This document shows, one piece after another, positions 1 through 9,292 of a DNA stretch of 64,000 nt. Each line of letters opens with the position of its first letter. The stretch's first letter is position 1. The stretch comes from Nitratireductor aquimarinus (GTDB lineage Bacteria; Pseudomonadota; Alphaproteobacteria; Rhizobiales; Rhizobiaceae). The notes below the pieces were generated by a model. The model searched no databases. It saw only the letters and a list, made by a program, of their open reading frames with translations, and was not told the origin of the DNA. The stretch lies in the NCBI RefSeq assembly GCF_017255295.1, contig NZ_JAFKDE010000010.1, positions 124,001 through 188,000 on the forward strand. Direction: 5' to 3'. Position numbers and translations under genes: made by a program.

Positions 1-773
1 ATCAGGCGGGGCCGGCCGAGTTTCTGACCGGGCAGGGGATTGATGTCAGGCCGCATCCGCATATCGGCCTGGGGACGGTCACCTATCTCTTCCGCGGCGA
101 TTTTCATCACCGGGACAGTATCGGCTCGGACCAGGTCATTCATCCGGGCGCGCTCAACTGGATGGTTGCCGGGCGTGGCGTCTCGCATTCGGAGCGCACC
201 AGCGAGGCAGCCCGCAAGGGGCCGCACAGCCTGTTTGGCATCCAGACCTGGGTGGCGCTGCCCAAAGCGATGGAAGACGCTGCCCCGGCATTCGAGCATC
301 ATGAGAAGGAGACGCTGCCGGAGATCGTCGATGACGGCATCGCGCTGCGTCTGATTCTGGGACGGGCTTATGGCGAGACTGCGCCGGCGACGGTGTATTC
401 GGACATGTTCTATGCGGATGTGATGCTGGAGCCGGGTGCGCGTTTCCCTTTGCCGGACGATCATGAGGACAGGGGTATCTATGTGACGGACGGGGCGATC
501 TCCGTTGCGGGCCAGGTTTTCGGGGCCGGGCGGATGATGGTGTTTCGTCCGGGCGATTCGATCACCGTGGCGGCGGGAAGCGAAGGGGCACGGATGATGC
601 TTCTCGGCGGTGCAACGATGAACGGCCCGCGCTATATCTGGTGGAACTTCGTCGCCTCTTCGAAAGACAGGATCGAAGCGGCGAAAGAAGACTGGAAGCG
701 TGCGCGCTGGGGTGCGGGACTGTTCGATTTGCCCACGGGAGACGATCAGGAGTTCATTCCGCTGCCCGGGTGA
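1..773 (+). CDS. Pirin family protein (5' end outside window)
   Basis: The reading frame is open from the first bases of the window, so the start lies upstream and only the C-terminal ~256 residues are seen. The early part holds the pirin metal-binding cupin signature HPHIGLGTVTYLF, followed by FHHRD and the downstream GVSHSER block, as in bacterial pirins and YhhW-type quercetinases. A second, more divergent cupin half follows and ends at a TGA. Pirins are cytoplasmic Fe-binding bicupins; some act as quercetin dioxygenases and others as redox-linked regulators, so the substrate cannot be stated. An ATG at 162 lies inside the fold and is not the true start. Confidence 0.9.
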   Translation, partial: QAGPAEFLTGQGIDVRPHPHIGLGTVTYLFRGDFHHRDSIGSDQVIHPGALNWMVAGRGVSHSERTSEAARKGPHSLFGIQTWVALPKAMEDAAPAFEHHEKETLPEIVDDGIALRLILGRAYGETAPATVYSDMFYADVMLEPGARFPLPDDHEDRGIYVTDGAISVAGQVFGAGRMMVFRPGDSITVAAGSEGARMMLLGGATMNGPRYIWWNFVASSKDRIEAAKEDWKRARWGAGLFDLPTGDDQEFIPLPG

Positions 774-974
774 AGGGGTATCCGGCCTTTGACACAATTG
801 GCGCCGGGAATTCGGGGGCGCCGGGGCGCTATCAACCGCCAATATGCCGCAGCGGGGCGGAGTAATTGACAGGGGCGGCGGCAGCCGCTAGCAAACCCGT
901 GAAATCGTTGTTTTCGCCGCGTTGGGAACACAGTCCCGAGGGCGGCGCGAAAACAGGCATCGGGAACCAGACGC

Positions 975-1649
975 ATGACAATCGATTTTTCCCAGCAGCG
1001 CGCCAATATGGTTGAGGGACAGTTGCGCACGTCGGACGTGACGGCGAGCGCTCTTCTGGACGCCATGGGTGACATTCCGCGCGAGGCGTTCGTGCCCGGC
1101 CGCAAGCAGGCTCTCGCCTATCTTGACGAGGATCTTGAGATCGCGCCGGCAACGGATGAGAGCGCGGCGCGCTATCTCATGGAACCGGCAGCGTTTGGCA
1201 AGCTGGTGCAGCTCGCCGACGTGCGCTCCAGCGACGTGGTGCTCAATGTGGGCGCGGGCTCGGGCTATTCGGCTGCGGTTCTGTCGCGTCTTGCAAGCTT
1301 TGTGGTTGCGCTGGAGAGCGATGAGGATCTGGCCGCCAAGGCAACGGATGCGCTCAGCGAACTCGGTTGCGTGAATGTTGCCGTGGTCAGCGGACCTCTG
1401 CAGGGCGGCTATGCCGACGATGCGCCTTATGACGTGATCTTCATCGGCGGCGCGGTGGATTCTGTGCCGCAGACGCTGATCGATCAGCTGCGCGACGGCG
1501 GGCGACTCGTCGCCGTGATCGGTGAAGGCAACGCTGCGCAGGCGCTGCTTTATGTTAAGGATGACGGCATTGTTTCGAGCCGCGTTGCATTCAATCTTGC
1601 CGTGAAGCCGCTTCCCGGCTTCCAGAATGCACCGGAATTTGTCTTTTGA
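975..1649 (+). CDS. Protein-L-isoaspartate O-methyltransferase family protein (PCMT)
   Basis: This 224-residue protein has the class I SAM-binding motif VLNVGAGSGYSA near residues 90-101 and an acidic residue after the next strand (ALESD). The N-terminal MVEGQLRTSDVT block is typical of PCMT proteins, which repair or methylate isoaspartyl residues in damaged proteins. The usual catalytic TISxP segment is not obvious; the equivalent region reads LEIAPATDESAARY, so activity on isoaspartate is less certain than the fold. A second PCMT homologue lies at 32160-32813. The gene sits 205 nt upstream of tolC on the same strand, an arrangement common in rhizobia. The ATG at 975 begins the conserved N-terminus. 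Confidence 0.85.
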   Translation: MTIDFSQQRANMVEGQLRTSDVTASALLDAMGDIPREAFVPGRKQALAYLDEDLEIAPATDESAARYLMEPAAFGKLVQLADVRSSDVVLNVGAGSGYSAAVLSRLASFVVALESDEDLAAKATDALSELGCVNVAVVSGPLQGGYADDAPYDVIFIGGAVDSVPQTLIDQLRDGGRLVAVIGEGNAAQALLYVKDDGIVSSRVAFNLAVKPLPGFQNAPEFVF

Positions 1650-1854
1650 TCAGTGACTTGTTGCTTTCCTGCAACGGAATTGATCAAGAGTTTGATGTAA
1701 TGTCTATATAAAGAGCGCCTGGATTTGGGGGTGGGGGACAGGCTAACCGTTTGATCTCCCGGGCGTGGACGCCGGTCGAAAGGCCGGAATTGATATTAGA
1801 GGTGGTGGTGTCGATTCGGCGCGGCTGCCGAAAACAGTCCGAGGTTGGCAGATC

Positions 1855-3219
1855 GTGTCCTTTTACCGTCGTTTCCTGATCCCTCTGGTGGCATCGTCCG
1901 CGCTTATTGCCGCGCCGGCCATTGCTTCCGCCGAAACCATTCTCGGCGCTCTGGCGAAAGCCTATCAGAACAACTCCACCCTGAACTCGGAACGCGCCGG
2001 CGTGCGGGTGACGGATGAAGACGTTGCGATTGCCAAGTCCGGCATGCGCCCGCGCATTCAGGGCACGGCGTCCTTCGCGCTTACCCACAATGACGGCACG
2101 GATATCAGGACCGGTGAGTTTGGCGTTTCGCTGACGCAGCCGATCTTCGACGGTTTCCAGACGCGCAACAATGTGCGTGCGGCCGAGGCTGGCGTGCGCG
2201 CCGCGAATGAAGGGCTGCGCAACCAGGAGCTCAACACGCTGTTTAACGCTGCCAGCGCCTATATGGACGTGATTCGTGATCGTCAGATCGCGGCGCTGCG
2301 CGCGCAAAACCTCGAATTCCTGGAAGAGCAGGTGCGCTCCGCACGTTCGCGCTTCGATGTGGGCGAGGGCACGCGCACCGACGTGGCACAGGCGGAAGCG
2401 CGCCGTCAGGCGGCTCTGGCGCAGCTAAGCGCCGCGCGCGCTTCGGTGACGTCGAGCTCTGCCGTCTATCGTCAGCTCATCGGCGATGCGCCGGACAATC
2501 TGAAAACCGCCAACCCGCTGGTCAAGCTTCTGCCGAAGAACCTCGACAGCGCACTGGCAACCGGGCTTGCAGCCCACCCGGCCATCAAGGGCCGTCAGCA
2601 TCAGATCGATGCGGCTTCGTTCCGTGTGAAGTCTGCCGAAGGCACTTTCCTGCCGCAGGTGAATGGCTCGGTCGGGCTCTCGCACAGCTATCAGGACACG
2701 TCGCCTGGCATTCCCAGCGACGGTTCGCGCGACAGCGCGCGTGTCGGCATCAATCTGACCGTGCCGATCTACCAGGGTGGTCAGGCTTCTGCGCAGGTGC
2801 GCAAGAACAAGGAATCGCTCGGCCAGGCGCGCATCAATCTTGATGTGGCGCGTGACCAGGTTCGCGCTGCCGTGGTTTCCGCATGGAGCCAGTATCAGGC
2901 CGCGCAGGGCGTTCTTTCCGCCAACCATGAACTGGTGCGGGCTGCACAGCTGGCGCTGAACGGCGTGATCGAAGAGCGCAATGTTGGGCAGCGCACCACG
3001 CTGGACGTGCTCAACGCACAGGCCGACGTGATTGCTGCGAAGGTGGACCGTGTCAGCGCCGAGCGCGACATCGTGGTCGCCAGCTACGCCATTCTTTCTG
3101 CCACGGGCAATCTGTCCGCGAACCGTCTCGGTCTGCAGGTTGCCGAATACCGGCCACAGGAACACTACGAGGCCGTCAAGGACAAGTGGTACGGACTGCG
3201 CACGCCGGACGGTCGCTGA
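1855..3219 (+). CDS. tolC: TolC family outer membrane efflux protein
   Basis: TolC forms the trimeric outer-membrane channel used by type I secretion systems and tripartite efflux pumps. The protein (about 454 residues) has a clear signal peptide ending ASA|ETIL, then two homologous halves rich in long helices, with the AYxNNSTL and ARSRFDVGEGTRTDVAQAEAR blocks diagnostic of TolC. I chose the GTG at 1855 because a GAGG motif lies 10 nt upstream and the signal peptide starts directly there. An in-frame ATG at 1765 would add 30 polar residues before the signal peptide. A hairpin terminator follows at 3288-3322. No pump partner genes are adjacent, so it probably serves several systems. Confidence 0.93.
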   Translation: MSFYRRFLIPLVASSALIAAPAIASAETILGALAKAYQNNSTLNSERAGVRVTDEDVAIAKSGMRPRIQGTASFALTHNDGTDIRTGEFGVSLTQPIFDGFQTRNNVRAAEAGVRAANEGLRNQELNTLFNAASAYMDVIRDRQIAALRAQNLEFLEEQVRSARSRFDVGEGTRTDVAQAEARRQAALAQLSAARASVTSSSAVYRQLIGDAPDNLKTANPLVKLLPKNLDSALATGLAAHPAIKGRQHQIDAASFRVKSAEGTFLPQVNGSVGLSHSYQDTSPGIPSDGSRDSARVGINLTVPIYQGGQASAQVRKNKESLGQARINLDVARDQVRAAVVSAWSQYQAAQGVLSANHELVRAAQLALNGVIEERNVGQRTTLDVLNAQADVIAAKVDRVSAERDIVVASYAILSATGNLSANRLGLQVAEYRPQEHYEAVKDKWYGLRTPDGR

Positions 3220-3287
3220 AACCGCAAGCGTATCCAGCGCCGGTCCCGCTGGGCGGCGTGTTTAACGCATTTTTCATAAAGTCTCGT

Positions 3288-3322
3288 ATGCCGGGTTTGC
3301 TTTTGCGCCCGGCATTCTTGTG
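3288..3322 (+). terminator. Probable rho-independent terminator after tolC
   Basis: The arms ATGCCGGG (3288-3295) and CCCGGCAT (3308-3315) form an 8-bp perfect stem around a T-rich loop and are followed by TCTTGTGT. The tail is only moderately T-rich. Confidence 0.6.
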
Positions 3323-3486
3323 TGCAACCTGAAACAGGTGCTGTGCGGGGATTCTCATACCGCAGACGCTGCGTTACCCTTTTTTAGTGATTCGACCGTC
3401 TGCACTGGCGCCCGGACTTGGAATGGGAATGTCGCTCCGGACAAAGTCGGTGAAACGGACACAGGCTAGAGGCGGCTAATTTGACT

Positions 3487-4326
3487 ATGTCACAGGGTTT
3501 CGGTGCGCACAAAATGGAAGCAGCGGTAGAAGCGCTGACTTCGAATGGAAGCCAGCGCGAGCCTTCCATGGAAGAGATTCTCGCTTCGATCCGACGGATC
3601 ATTGAAGACAATGATGCGCCTGTGGCGCGCGCGGCAGATGCGGTTGGCGCCGTGACCAACGGTGCTTCTGCGGATGAGCGCTCGCAGGAGCGCGCTGCGC
3701 AGCCCGTGGAGGCGCAGCAGCCTGACGCCGCGCCGGCCGCAGCCGTTGAAGAGCGCGCCGCGCCATTTCAGCCTGCGCCTGACGTCGAGAGTTTCCGTGC
3801 AGGATTGCGCGAGGAGCCTTTCCGGCCATCCGTGAGCGAAAAGCGCGACGAGGGGCGGGCTGCAAACGGTTTTGACTCCAAGTCTGTCGAGCCTGAGCCG
3901 GCCGTGGATCACGGTCTCATGCAGCGCCTTGCCGAGGCGCGGCCCGCTGCTGCTCCTGTCGTTGAGGATGTGGCTGACGTCGATGATGCGTCGGATGTCT
4001 ATTCCTACCGCAGCGTTGAGGAGCAGGAGCCCGAAGCGGCATCTCATGAAGATGTTCGTACGGAGGAACTTCCCCAGGTGAAGGCCTCTGCAGATGAGGG
4101 CGAGGGCGCGAAACAGGGCATCCTCTCCGAGTACACCGGACGCAAGGTTGCGGCGGCCTTTGGCGAACTGAACGAGGCCTTCGAGGCCAGCCGTCGTCGT
4201 CAGCTTGACCAGATGGCCGAGGAAATGCTGCGGCCCATGCTGCAGGACTGGCTCGACAACAATCTGCCCACGATTGTCGAGCGCCTGGTGCGCGAAGAGA
4301 TCGAACGGATCGCGCGCGGCGGATAA
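3487..4326 (+). CDS. popZ: DUF2497 / PopZ-type polar organizing protein
   Basis: The N-terminal segment REPSMEEILASIRRIIEDND and the C-terminal block LRPMLQDWLDNNLPTIVERL are the two conserved regions of the PopZ (DUF2497) family. They flank about 180 residues of acidic, Pro/Glu/Ala-rich disordered linker. In Caulobacter and Agrobacterium, PopZ assembles a polar scaffold through the C-terminal region and recruits client proteins through the N-terminal helix. The gene lies between tolC and valS, its usual place in Rhizobiales. The first ATG (3487) is taken as start; an in-frame TTG six bases earlier is possible. No transmembrane segment is visible, in keeping with a cytosolic hub. Confidence 0.88.
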   Translation: MSQGFGAHKMEAAVEALTSNGSQREPSMEEILASIRRIIEDNDAPVARAADAVGAVTNGASADERSQERAAQPVEAQQPDAAPAAAVEERAAPFQPAPDVESFRAGLREEPFRPSVSEKRDEGRAANGFDSKSVEPEPAVDHGLMQRLAEARPAAAPVVEDVADVDDASDVYSYRSVEEQEPEAASHEDVRTEELPQVKASADEGEGAKQGILSEYTGRKVAAAFGELNEAFEASRRRQLDQMAEEMLRPMLQDWLDNNLPTIVERLVREEIERIARGG

Positions 4327-4468
4327 GCCGCGCCGACTGCCGGTTGACTTGATCTGACCCTTCGGCTTTACACCCTGCTGTGAACGGACCAGATTTCTGG
4401 TTTACTGTCTCGACAGTGCGTTTCTCCGTTTCATGAAGCGGTGGGGCGGGCTGACCATTTGACTCCAT

Positions 4469-4517
4469 GCAATTCCGGGCGAAAATCCGGTTTCCAATTT
4501 TTCCGGAATTGCTCTAG
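4469..4517. repeat. RIME-like palindromic intergenic repeat in the valS leader
   Basis: The arms GCAATTCCGG (4469-4478) and CCGGAATTGC (4503-4512) are perfect inverted repeats, followed by TCTAG. The arrangement matches the short palindromic intergenic elements (RIME/Bru-RS-like) scattered in Rhizobiales genomes. It ends 14 nt before the valS start and would form a strong hairpin in its 5' leader. Confidence 0.65.
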
Positions 4518-4530
4518 CGCGGAAACCCTC

Positions 4531-7383
4531 ATGCTTGAAAAGACTTACGACGCAGCAAGCGTCGAGCCCAAAATCGCCGCACGCTGGGAAGAGGCCGAGG
4601 CCTTCAAGGCCGGCGCCGGTGCAGAACCTGGCGCGGATCCCTTCACCATCGTCATTCCGCCGCCGAACGTGACCGGTTCGCTGCACATGGGCCACGCGCT
4701 CAACAACACGCTGCAGGACATCATGGTGCGCTTTGAGCGCATGCGCGGCAAGGACGTGCTCTGGCAGCCGGGCATGGACCATGCGGGCATCGCCACGCAG
4801 ATGGTGGTCGAGCGCCAGCTCATGGAAAAGCAGCAGCACCGCCGCGACATGGGCCGCGAGAAGTTCGTCGACAAGATCTGGGAATGGAAGGCGGAGTCCG
4901 GCGGGGCGATCATGAACCAGCTCAAGCGGCTGGGCGCGTCCTGCGACTGGTCGCGTGAGCGTTTCACCATGGATGAGGGCCTGTCGAAGGCCGTGGTCGA
5001 GGTGTTCGTCTCGCTCTACAAGCAGGAGCTGATCTACAAGGACAAGCGCCTCGTCAACTGGGATCCGAAGCTTCTGACGGCGATTTCGGACCTTGAAGTC
5101 GAGCAGATCGAGACCAACGGCAATCTCTGGCATTTCCGTTATCCGCTCGCCGACGGGCTGACCTATGAGCATCCCTACAGGCTGGATGACGAGGGCAACC
5201 GCGTCATCTGGCGGCCGTCCGATGGGCAGCCGGATGGCTATGAGACGCGCGACTATGTGGTGGTCGCCACGACGCGTCCGGAAACGATGCTGGGCGATTC
5301 CGGTGTTGCGGTTCACCCCGACGATCCGCGCTACAGGGATCTGATCGGCAAGAACGTGCTCCTGCCGCTGGTCGGCCGCCGCATTCCGATTGTTGGCGAC
5401 GAATATCCGGACCCGGAAGCGGGCACCGGCGCGGTGAAGATGACGCCTGCGCACGACTTCAACGATTTTGAGGTCGGCAAGCGGCATGATCTGGCGCAGA
5501 TCAACGTGATGGCGACGGACGCAACGATCACGCTGAAAGGCAATGAGGCGTTTCTCGAGGGGCTGGAGGGCGCTGATGCGCCGCTCGCCCGCACGATCGC
5601 CGAGCTTGACGGCGTCGACCGCTTCGACGCGCGCAAGATGATTGTCGCGATGATGGAAGAGGCCGGGCTTCTGGAGAAGATCGAGCCGCACAAGCACATG
5701 GTGCCGCATGGCGACCGTGGCGGCGTGCCGATCGAGCCGTTCCTGACCGACCAGTGGTATGTCGACGCGAAAACGCTGGCGAAGCCGGCGATTGCATCGG
5801 TGCGCGAGGGCCGCACGAAGTTCGTGCCGAAGAACTGGGAAAAGACCTATTTCGAGTGGATGGAGAACATCCAGCCCTGGTGTGTTTCCCGTCAGCTCTG
5901 GTGGGGCCATCAGATCCCGGCCTGGTACGGCCCGGACGGGCAGGTCTTCGTCGAGAAGGACGAGGAGACGGCGCTCGAGGCCGCGATCCAGCACTACATC
6001 TCGCATGAAGGCCCCTGGAAGGCCTGGGTTGAGGACAAGCTGGAGAACTTCAAGCCGGGCGAGATCCTGACCCGCGACGAGGACGTGCTCGACACGTGGT
6101 TCTCTTCGGCGCTGTGGCCGTTCTCGACGCTTGGCTGGCCGGACAAGACGCCGGAGCTCGCACGCTACTATCCGACTTCGGTTCTGGTGACCGGTTTCGA
6201 CATCATTTTCTTCTGGGTTGCCCGGATGATGATGATGGGCATGCACTTCATGGAAGAAGAGCCGTTCCACACGGTCTATGTCCATGCGCTGGTGCGCGAC
6301 AAGTCGGGCGCGAAGATGTCGAAGTCGAAAGGCAACGTCATCGACCCGCTCGAGCTGATCGAGGAATATGGTGCGGACGCGCTGCGCTTCACGCTGACCA
6401 TCATGGCCGCACAGGGCCGTGACGTGAAGCTCGACCCGGCGCGCGTGGCGGGCTACCGCAATTTCGGCACCAAGCTCTGGAACGCGACGCGTTTTGCCGA
6501 GATGAACGGCGTCAAGCGGGACGAGAACTTCCGTCCCGAAAACGCGAAGCTTGCCATCAACCGCTGGATCCTGACGGAGCTGACGCGGGCGGCAAAGGGC
6601 ATCACGGAAGGCATTGAGGCCTACCGCTTCAATGAGGCGGCAGGCACGGCTTATCGCTTCGTGTGGAGCCTGTTCTGCGACTGGTATCTGGAGCTTCTGA
6701 AGCCGGTGTTCGCCGGTGAGGATGAGGAGGCCAAGGCCGAGGCCCGCGCCTGTGCGGCCTATGTGCTCGACGAGACCTACAAGCTTCTGCATCCGATGAT
6801 GCCCTACATGACGGAAGAGCTGTGGGCGCATACCGGCGGCGACGCCGGGCGCGACGCCGTTCTGGCGCTGACCCGCTGGCCGGCTCCCGATTTCGTGGAT
6901 GAGGATGCGGCAGCCGACATCAACTGGCTTGTCGACCTCGTTTCGGGCATCCGTTCGGTGCGCGCAGAGATGAACGTGCCGCCGTCTGCGACGGCTCCGC
7001 TCGTTGCGGTCGGTGCGGATGAGGCCATGCGTGCGCGCATCGCCCGCCATGATCCGGCCATTCGCCGTCTGGCGCGGGTCGGCGAGCTTGGCTTTGCCGG
7101 TGAAGCGCCGAAGGGCTCGGCGCAGATCGTGCTTGGCGATACCACTTTCTGCCTGCCGCTGGGCGACCTGATCGACCTGTCGGCGGAAGCCGCGCGGCTT
7201 GAGAAGGAGATCGCCAAGACGTCCTCCGAGATGCAGCGGCTTGAAAAGAAGCTGGGCAATGAGAAGTTCGTGGCCAATGCGCCGCAGGAGATCGTTGCCG
7301 CCGAGCGCGAAAAGCTCACCGAGTTCGCCGATGCGAAGGGCAGGCTGGAAGTGGCGCTCGCCCGCGTGAAGGAAGCCGGGTGA
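4531..7383 (+). CDS. valS: Valyl-tRNA synthetase
   Basis: This class I aminoacyl-tRNA synthetase charges tRNA-Val and edits mischarged threonine. In the ~950-residue product the HIGH signature appears as LHMGH at residues 51-55 and KMSKS at residues 595-599, with the editing (CP1) domain between. The C-terminus carries the family's coiled-coil arm (SAEAARLEKEIAKTSSEMQRL region). The ATG at 4531 begins the canonical MLEKTYD N-terminus; in-frame upstream extension to 4441 crosses a palindromic repeat and is rejected. Length and motifs are normal. A terminator-like hairpin follows at 7437-7468. Confidence 0.98.
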   Translation: MLEKTYDAASVEPKIAARWEEAEAFKAGAGAEPGADPFTIVIPPPNVTGSLHMGHALNNTLQDIMVRFERMRGKDVLWQPGMDHAGIATQMVVERQLMEKQQHRRDMGREKFVDKIWEWKAESGGAIMNQLKRLGASCDWSRERFTMDEGLSKAVVEVFVSLYKQELIYKDKRLVNWDPKLLTAISDLEVEQIETNGNLWHFRYPLADGLTYEHPYRLDDEGNRVIWRPSDGQPDGYETRDYVVVATTRPETMLGDSGVAVHPDDPRYRDLIGKNVLLPLVGRRIPIVGDEYPDPEAGTGAVKMTPAHDFNDFEVGKRHDLAQINVMATDATITLKGNEAFLEGLEGADAPLARTIAELDGVDRFDARKMIVAMMEEAGLLEKIEPHKHMVPHGDRGGVPIEPFLTDQWYVDAKTLAKPAIASVREGRTKFVPKNWEKTYFEWMENIQPWCVSRQLWWGHQIPAWYGPDGQVFVEKDEETALEAAIQHYISHEGPWKAWVEDKLENFKPGEILTRDEDVLDTWFSSALWPFSTLGWPDKTPELARYYPTSVLVTGFDIIFFWVARMMMMGMHFMEEEPFHTVYVHALVRDKSGAKMSKSKGNVIDPLELIEEYGADALRFTLTIMAAQGRDVKLDPARVAGYRNFGTKLWNATRFAEMNGVKRDENFRPENAKLAINRWILTELTRAAKGITEGIEAYRFNEAAGTAYRFVWSLFCDWYLELLKPVFAGEDEEAKAEARACAAYVLDETYKLLHPMMPYMTEELWAHTGGDAGRDAVLALTRWPAPDFVDEDAAADINWLVDLVSGIRSVRAEMNVPPSATAPLVAVGADEAMRARIARHDPAIRRLARVGELGFAGEAPKGSAQIVLGDTTFCLPLGDLIDLSAEAARLEKEIAKTSSEMQRLEKKLGNEKFVANAPQEIVAAEREKLTEFADAKGRLEVALARVKEAG

Positions 7384-7436
7384 CGAAACTGCGCCAGTCT
7401 CTCTAAAGGGCTGGCGTCAGCGTGAAGGCAATCAGG

Positions 7437-7468
7437 GCCGCGTCCGCCGAAAGGTGGGCGCGGCTTTT
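7437..7468 (+). terminator. Rho-independent terminator after valS
   Basis: A 12-bp GC-rich stem with two G-T pairs (7437-7448 with 7453-7464) closes a GAAA tetraloop and is followed by TTTT. It lies 54 nt past the valS stop. Confidence 0.75.
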
Positions 7469-7810
7469 GTATGTCCGCTTGCGATTCGCCTGAATGGGAA
7501 GTCCACAAGGAGAAGCGCGACGCTTTCAACAAGCGGATCGTGACAGTTTCTTGAAGAACTCAAGGTTGTGTTGCGCCTGTGCAACACTGGCGTCATTTGT
7601 GATGCTCACCATGTCAGAATGTGTCAGATTCAGGGGTTTTTTAAGGCATGGGCGGCAAGACTCAGGCTAACCGCAACCGCTGTCGCCTGCCTATTCAATA
7701 GGCGTATTACGTTGACGTAAGCGTGAGGTGCGACAAACTGTACAAAGGCCAATTGTGGTGGGGCATGGCGCTGCTATCCTCCCATCGGACAATTGGAGGA
7801 GAGGGTTCTC
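7469..7810 (+). other. Leader region of the outer-membrane protein gene; no gene seen
   Basis: With the valS terminator, the valS to porin gap is about 427 nt and has no credible coding sequence. It contains an inverted repeat GTGTTGC-N6-GCAACAC (7568-7587) and a tandem TGTCAGA (within 7613-7630), either of which could be a regulator site. A strong Shine-Dalgarno, GGAGGAGAGG, lies just before 7811. Confidence 0.5.
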
Positions 7811-9043
7811 ATGGGTTTTGTTCGCTTTGTTTCGGCAGCGTTGTTGTCTTCGGCTGCGGTGGGCGCCGCTCAGGCCGGCGGGCTGGAGCGCGGTGGTTAC
7901 AATGTTGATCTACTGTTCAATTCGGCACCGTTCGCTGCGGAGGCGACCGGCACCTATGTGATGCCTCAGCGTAAACTCGACAATGTTGTCGATACGAATC
8001 CGCTGGATGGCACGCCGGCGGGGCCGTCGCAGGGGGTGAAGGATACGGAGAGCTACTTCTCCCCGCGCCTTGGCCTCAAGGTTGGCATTGGCGAGCAGGT
8101 AGACTGTCTGGTCGACTATTCGGAGCCATGGGGCGTGCACACCAATCCCGGTGCGAACTGGGCAGGCGCAAATCACAACATCGAGACCAAGGTCAACAGC
8201 CATAGCTTTGGCGGAACCTGCTCATACAAGATGCAGGCAGGGAAGGGCGAATTCCGCGTACTCGGTGGTGTGTTCTACCAGCAGCTCAAGGGTTTCAAGG
8301 AACGTCTTGTTACGCCCGCAACACCGTTCGGAAACGGTGTTGGGCGTCTTAACCTAGAGGGCAGCGGTGTGGGCTGGCGTGTCGGTGCGGCCTACGAAAT
8401 TCCGGAAATCGCCTTCCGTGCTAGCCTGGTTTATAACTCTCGGGTCAAGCTGGACGACGTGACCGGTACGCTGGATCTCTCCCGGAATCCCCCCATTGGG
8501 CCGCTTCTCGGTCAGGTGACCCCGGTATATGGCTCGGCTGAAATGCCAGAGGTCGTGGAGCTCAAGCTTCAGTCCGGTATCGCGCCCAACTGGCTGGCCT
8601 TCGGCTCTGTCAAATGGGTGAACTGGAGCATTCTTCAGTCCATCCCGTTTTGCCCGGAATCCACGCGCGGCTCGCCTTGCACCACCACAAGCAACAGGGC
8701 GACGTCGCTTGATCTTCTGTACCGGGATGGCTGGACGGTTTCTGGCGGTGTTGGTCACAAGTTCAATGAGCAGTGGAGCGCTGCGGCGAGCCTGACCTGG
8801 GATCGCGGCACCTCGAAGGGCTTTGGTCATCAGGCCGATTCCTGGACGCTTGGCGGCGGTGTTGCCTATACGCCCAACGAGAATGTGGAGATGCGCCTGA
8901 GCGGAGCGCTCGGCATTCTGACCTCTGGCGAATCCGGCGCCATTGTGGGCGATGACGGTCGGATCTACGGCAACGACGTCTCCTACACCTTCGGCAATGA
9001 TCTGGTTGGCGCGCTCTCTGCCTCCATGAAGGTGCGCTGGTAA
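7811..9043 (+). CDS. FadL/OmpP1/TodX-type outer membrane transport protein
   Basis: The product (410 residues) has a clean signal peptide ending AAQA|GG. The mature protein opens GLERGGYNVDLLFN and is rich in alternating strands, with a C-terminal aromatic/arginine end (SMKVRW) as expected for an outer-membrane beta-barrel. The pattern matches FadL-type 14-strand barrels that admit hydrophobic compounds such as long-chain fatty acids or aromatics; the actual substrate is unknown. The ATG at 7811 follows a GGAGGAGAGG ribosome site; a TTG at 7793 is in frame but unlikely. It appears monocistronic, with its own terminator at 9067-9092. Confidence 0.85.
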   Translation: MGFVRFVSAALLSSAAVGAAQAGGLERGGYNVDLLFNSAPFAAEATGTYVMPQRKLDNVVDTNPLDGTPAGPSQGVKDTESYFSPRLGLKVGIGEQVDCLVDYSEPWGVHTNPGANWAGANHNIETKVNSHSFGGTCSYKMQAGKGEFRVLGGVFYQQLKGFKERLVTPATPFGNGVGRLNLEGSGVGWRVGAAYEIPEIAFRASLVYNSRVKLDDVTGTLDLSRNPPIGPLLGQVTPVYGSAEMPEVVELKLQSGIAPNWLAFGSVKWVNWSILQSIPFCPESTRGSPCTTTSNRATSLDLLYRDGWTVSGGVGHKFNEQWSAAASLTWDRGTSKGFGHQADSWTLGGGVAYTPNENVEMRLSGALGILTSGESGAIVGDDGRIYGNDVSYTFGNDLVGALSASMKVRW

Positions 9044-9066
9044 CGCGTCGCGCAGACTGTTTTTCG

Positions 9067-9092
9067 AGACCCGGCTTCGGCCGGGTCTTTTT
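9067..9092 (+). terminator. Rho-independent terminator after the FadL-type gene
   Basis: AGACCCGGC-TTCG-GCCGGGTCT forms a 9-bp perfect stem with a stable tetraloop, followed by TTTT. Confidence 0.9.
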
Positions 9093-9113
9093 GTTTGGGG
9101 AAGGGGTGAAAAT

Positions 9114-9133
9114 GCCATGCATTTTTGCATGGC
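9114..9133. repeat. Perfect inverted repeat GCCATGCA-N4-TGCATGGC
   Basis: An 8-bp inverted repeat around TTTT lies between the porin terminator and the terC-like gene. A related sequence with the core ATGCATTTYTGCATGSCTTG is found near 53552. Function unknown; operator or promoter element are possibilities. Confidence 0.45.
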
Positions 9134-9292
9134 TTGGGCAGTTCGGCGGATCCGAAGGCTTGTACTGCGCCGGATTTTGCAGCACATAAGAGGCAGTCAC
9201 CCGGTCCGGGCCCCTCTGGCAGGCAAGGCGTTGCCTGTGATGTCGGATCGAACGACAACGCGCAAACGCGGCGCAAACCTCGTATCCTTCCA

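Noticed and set aside
4402-7050. 882-codon open frame antisense to valS
   Set aside because: It mirrors valS codon structure in a high-GC genome; its product is Arg/His-rich without domains, while valS has all synthetase motifs.
9134-9292. yybP-ykoY manganese riboswitch before the terC-like gene
   Set aside because: TerC/Alx genes often have one, but I could not find the conserved core helices in this leader. A covariance-model search would decide.
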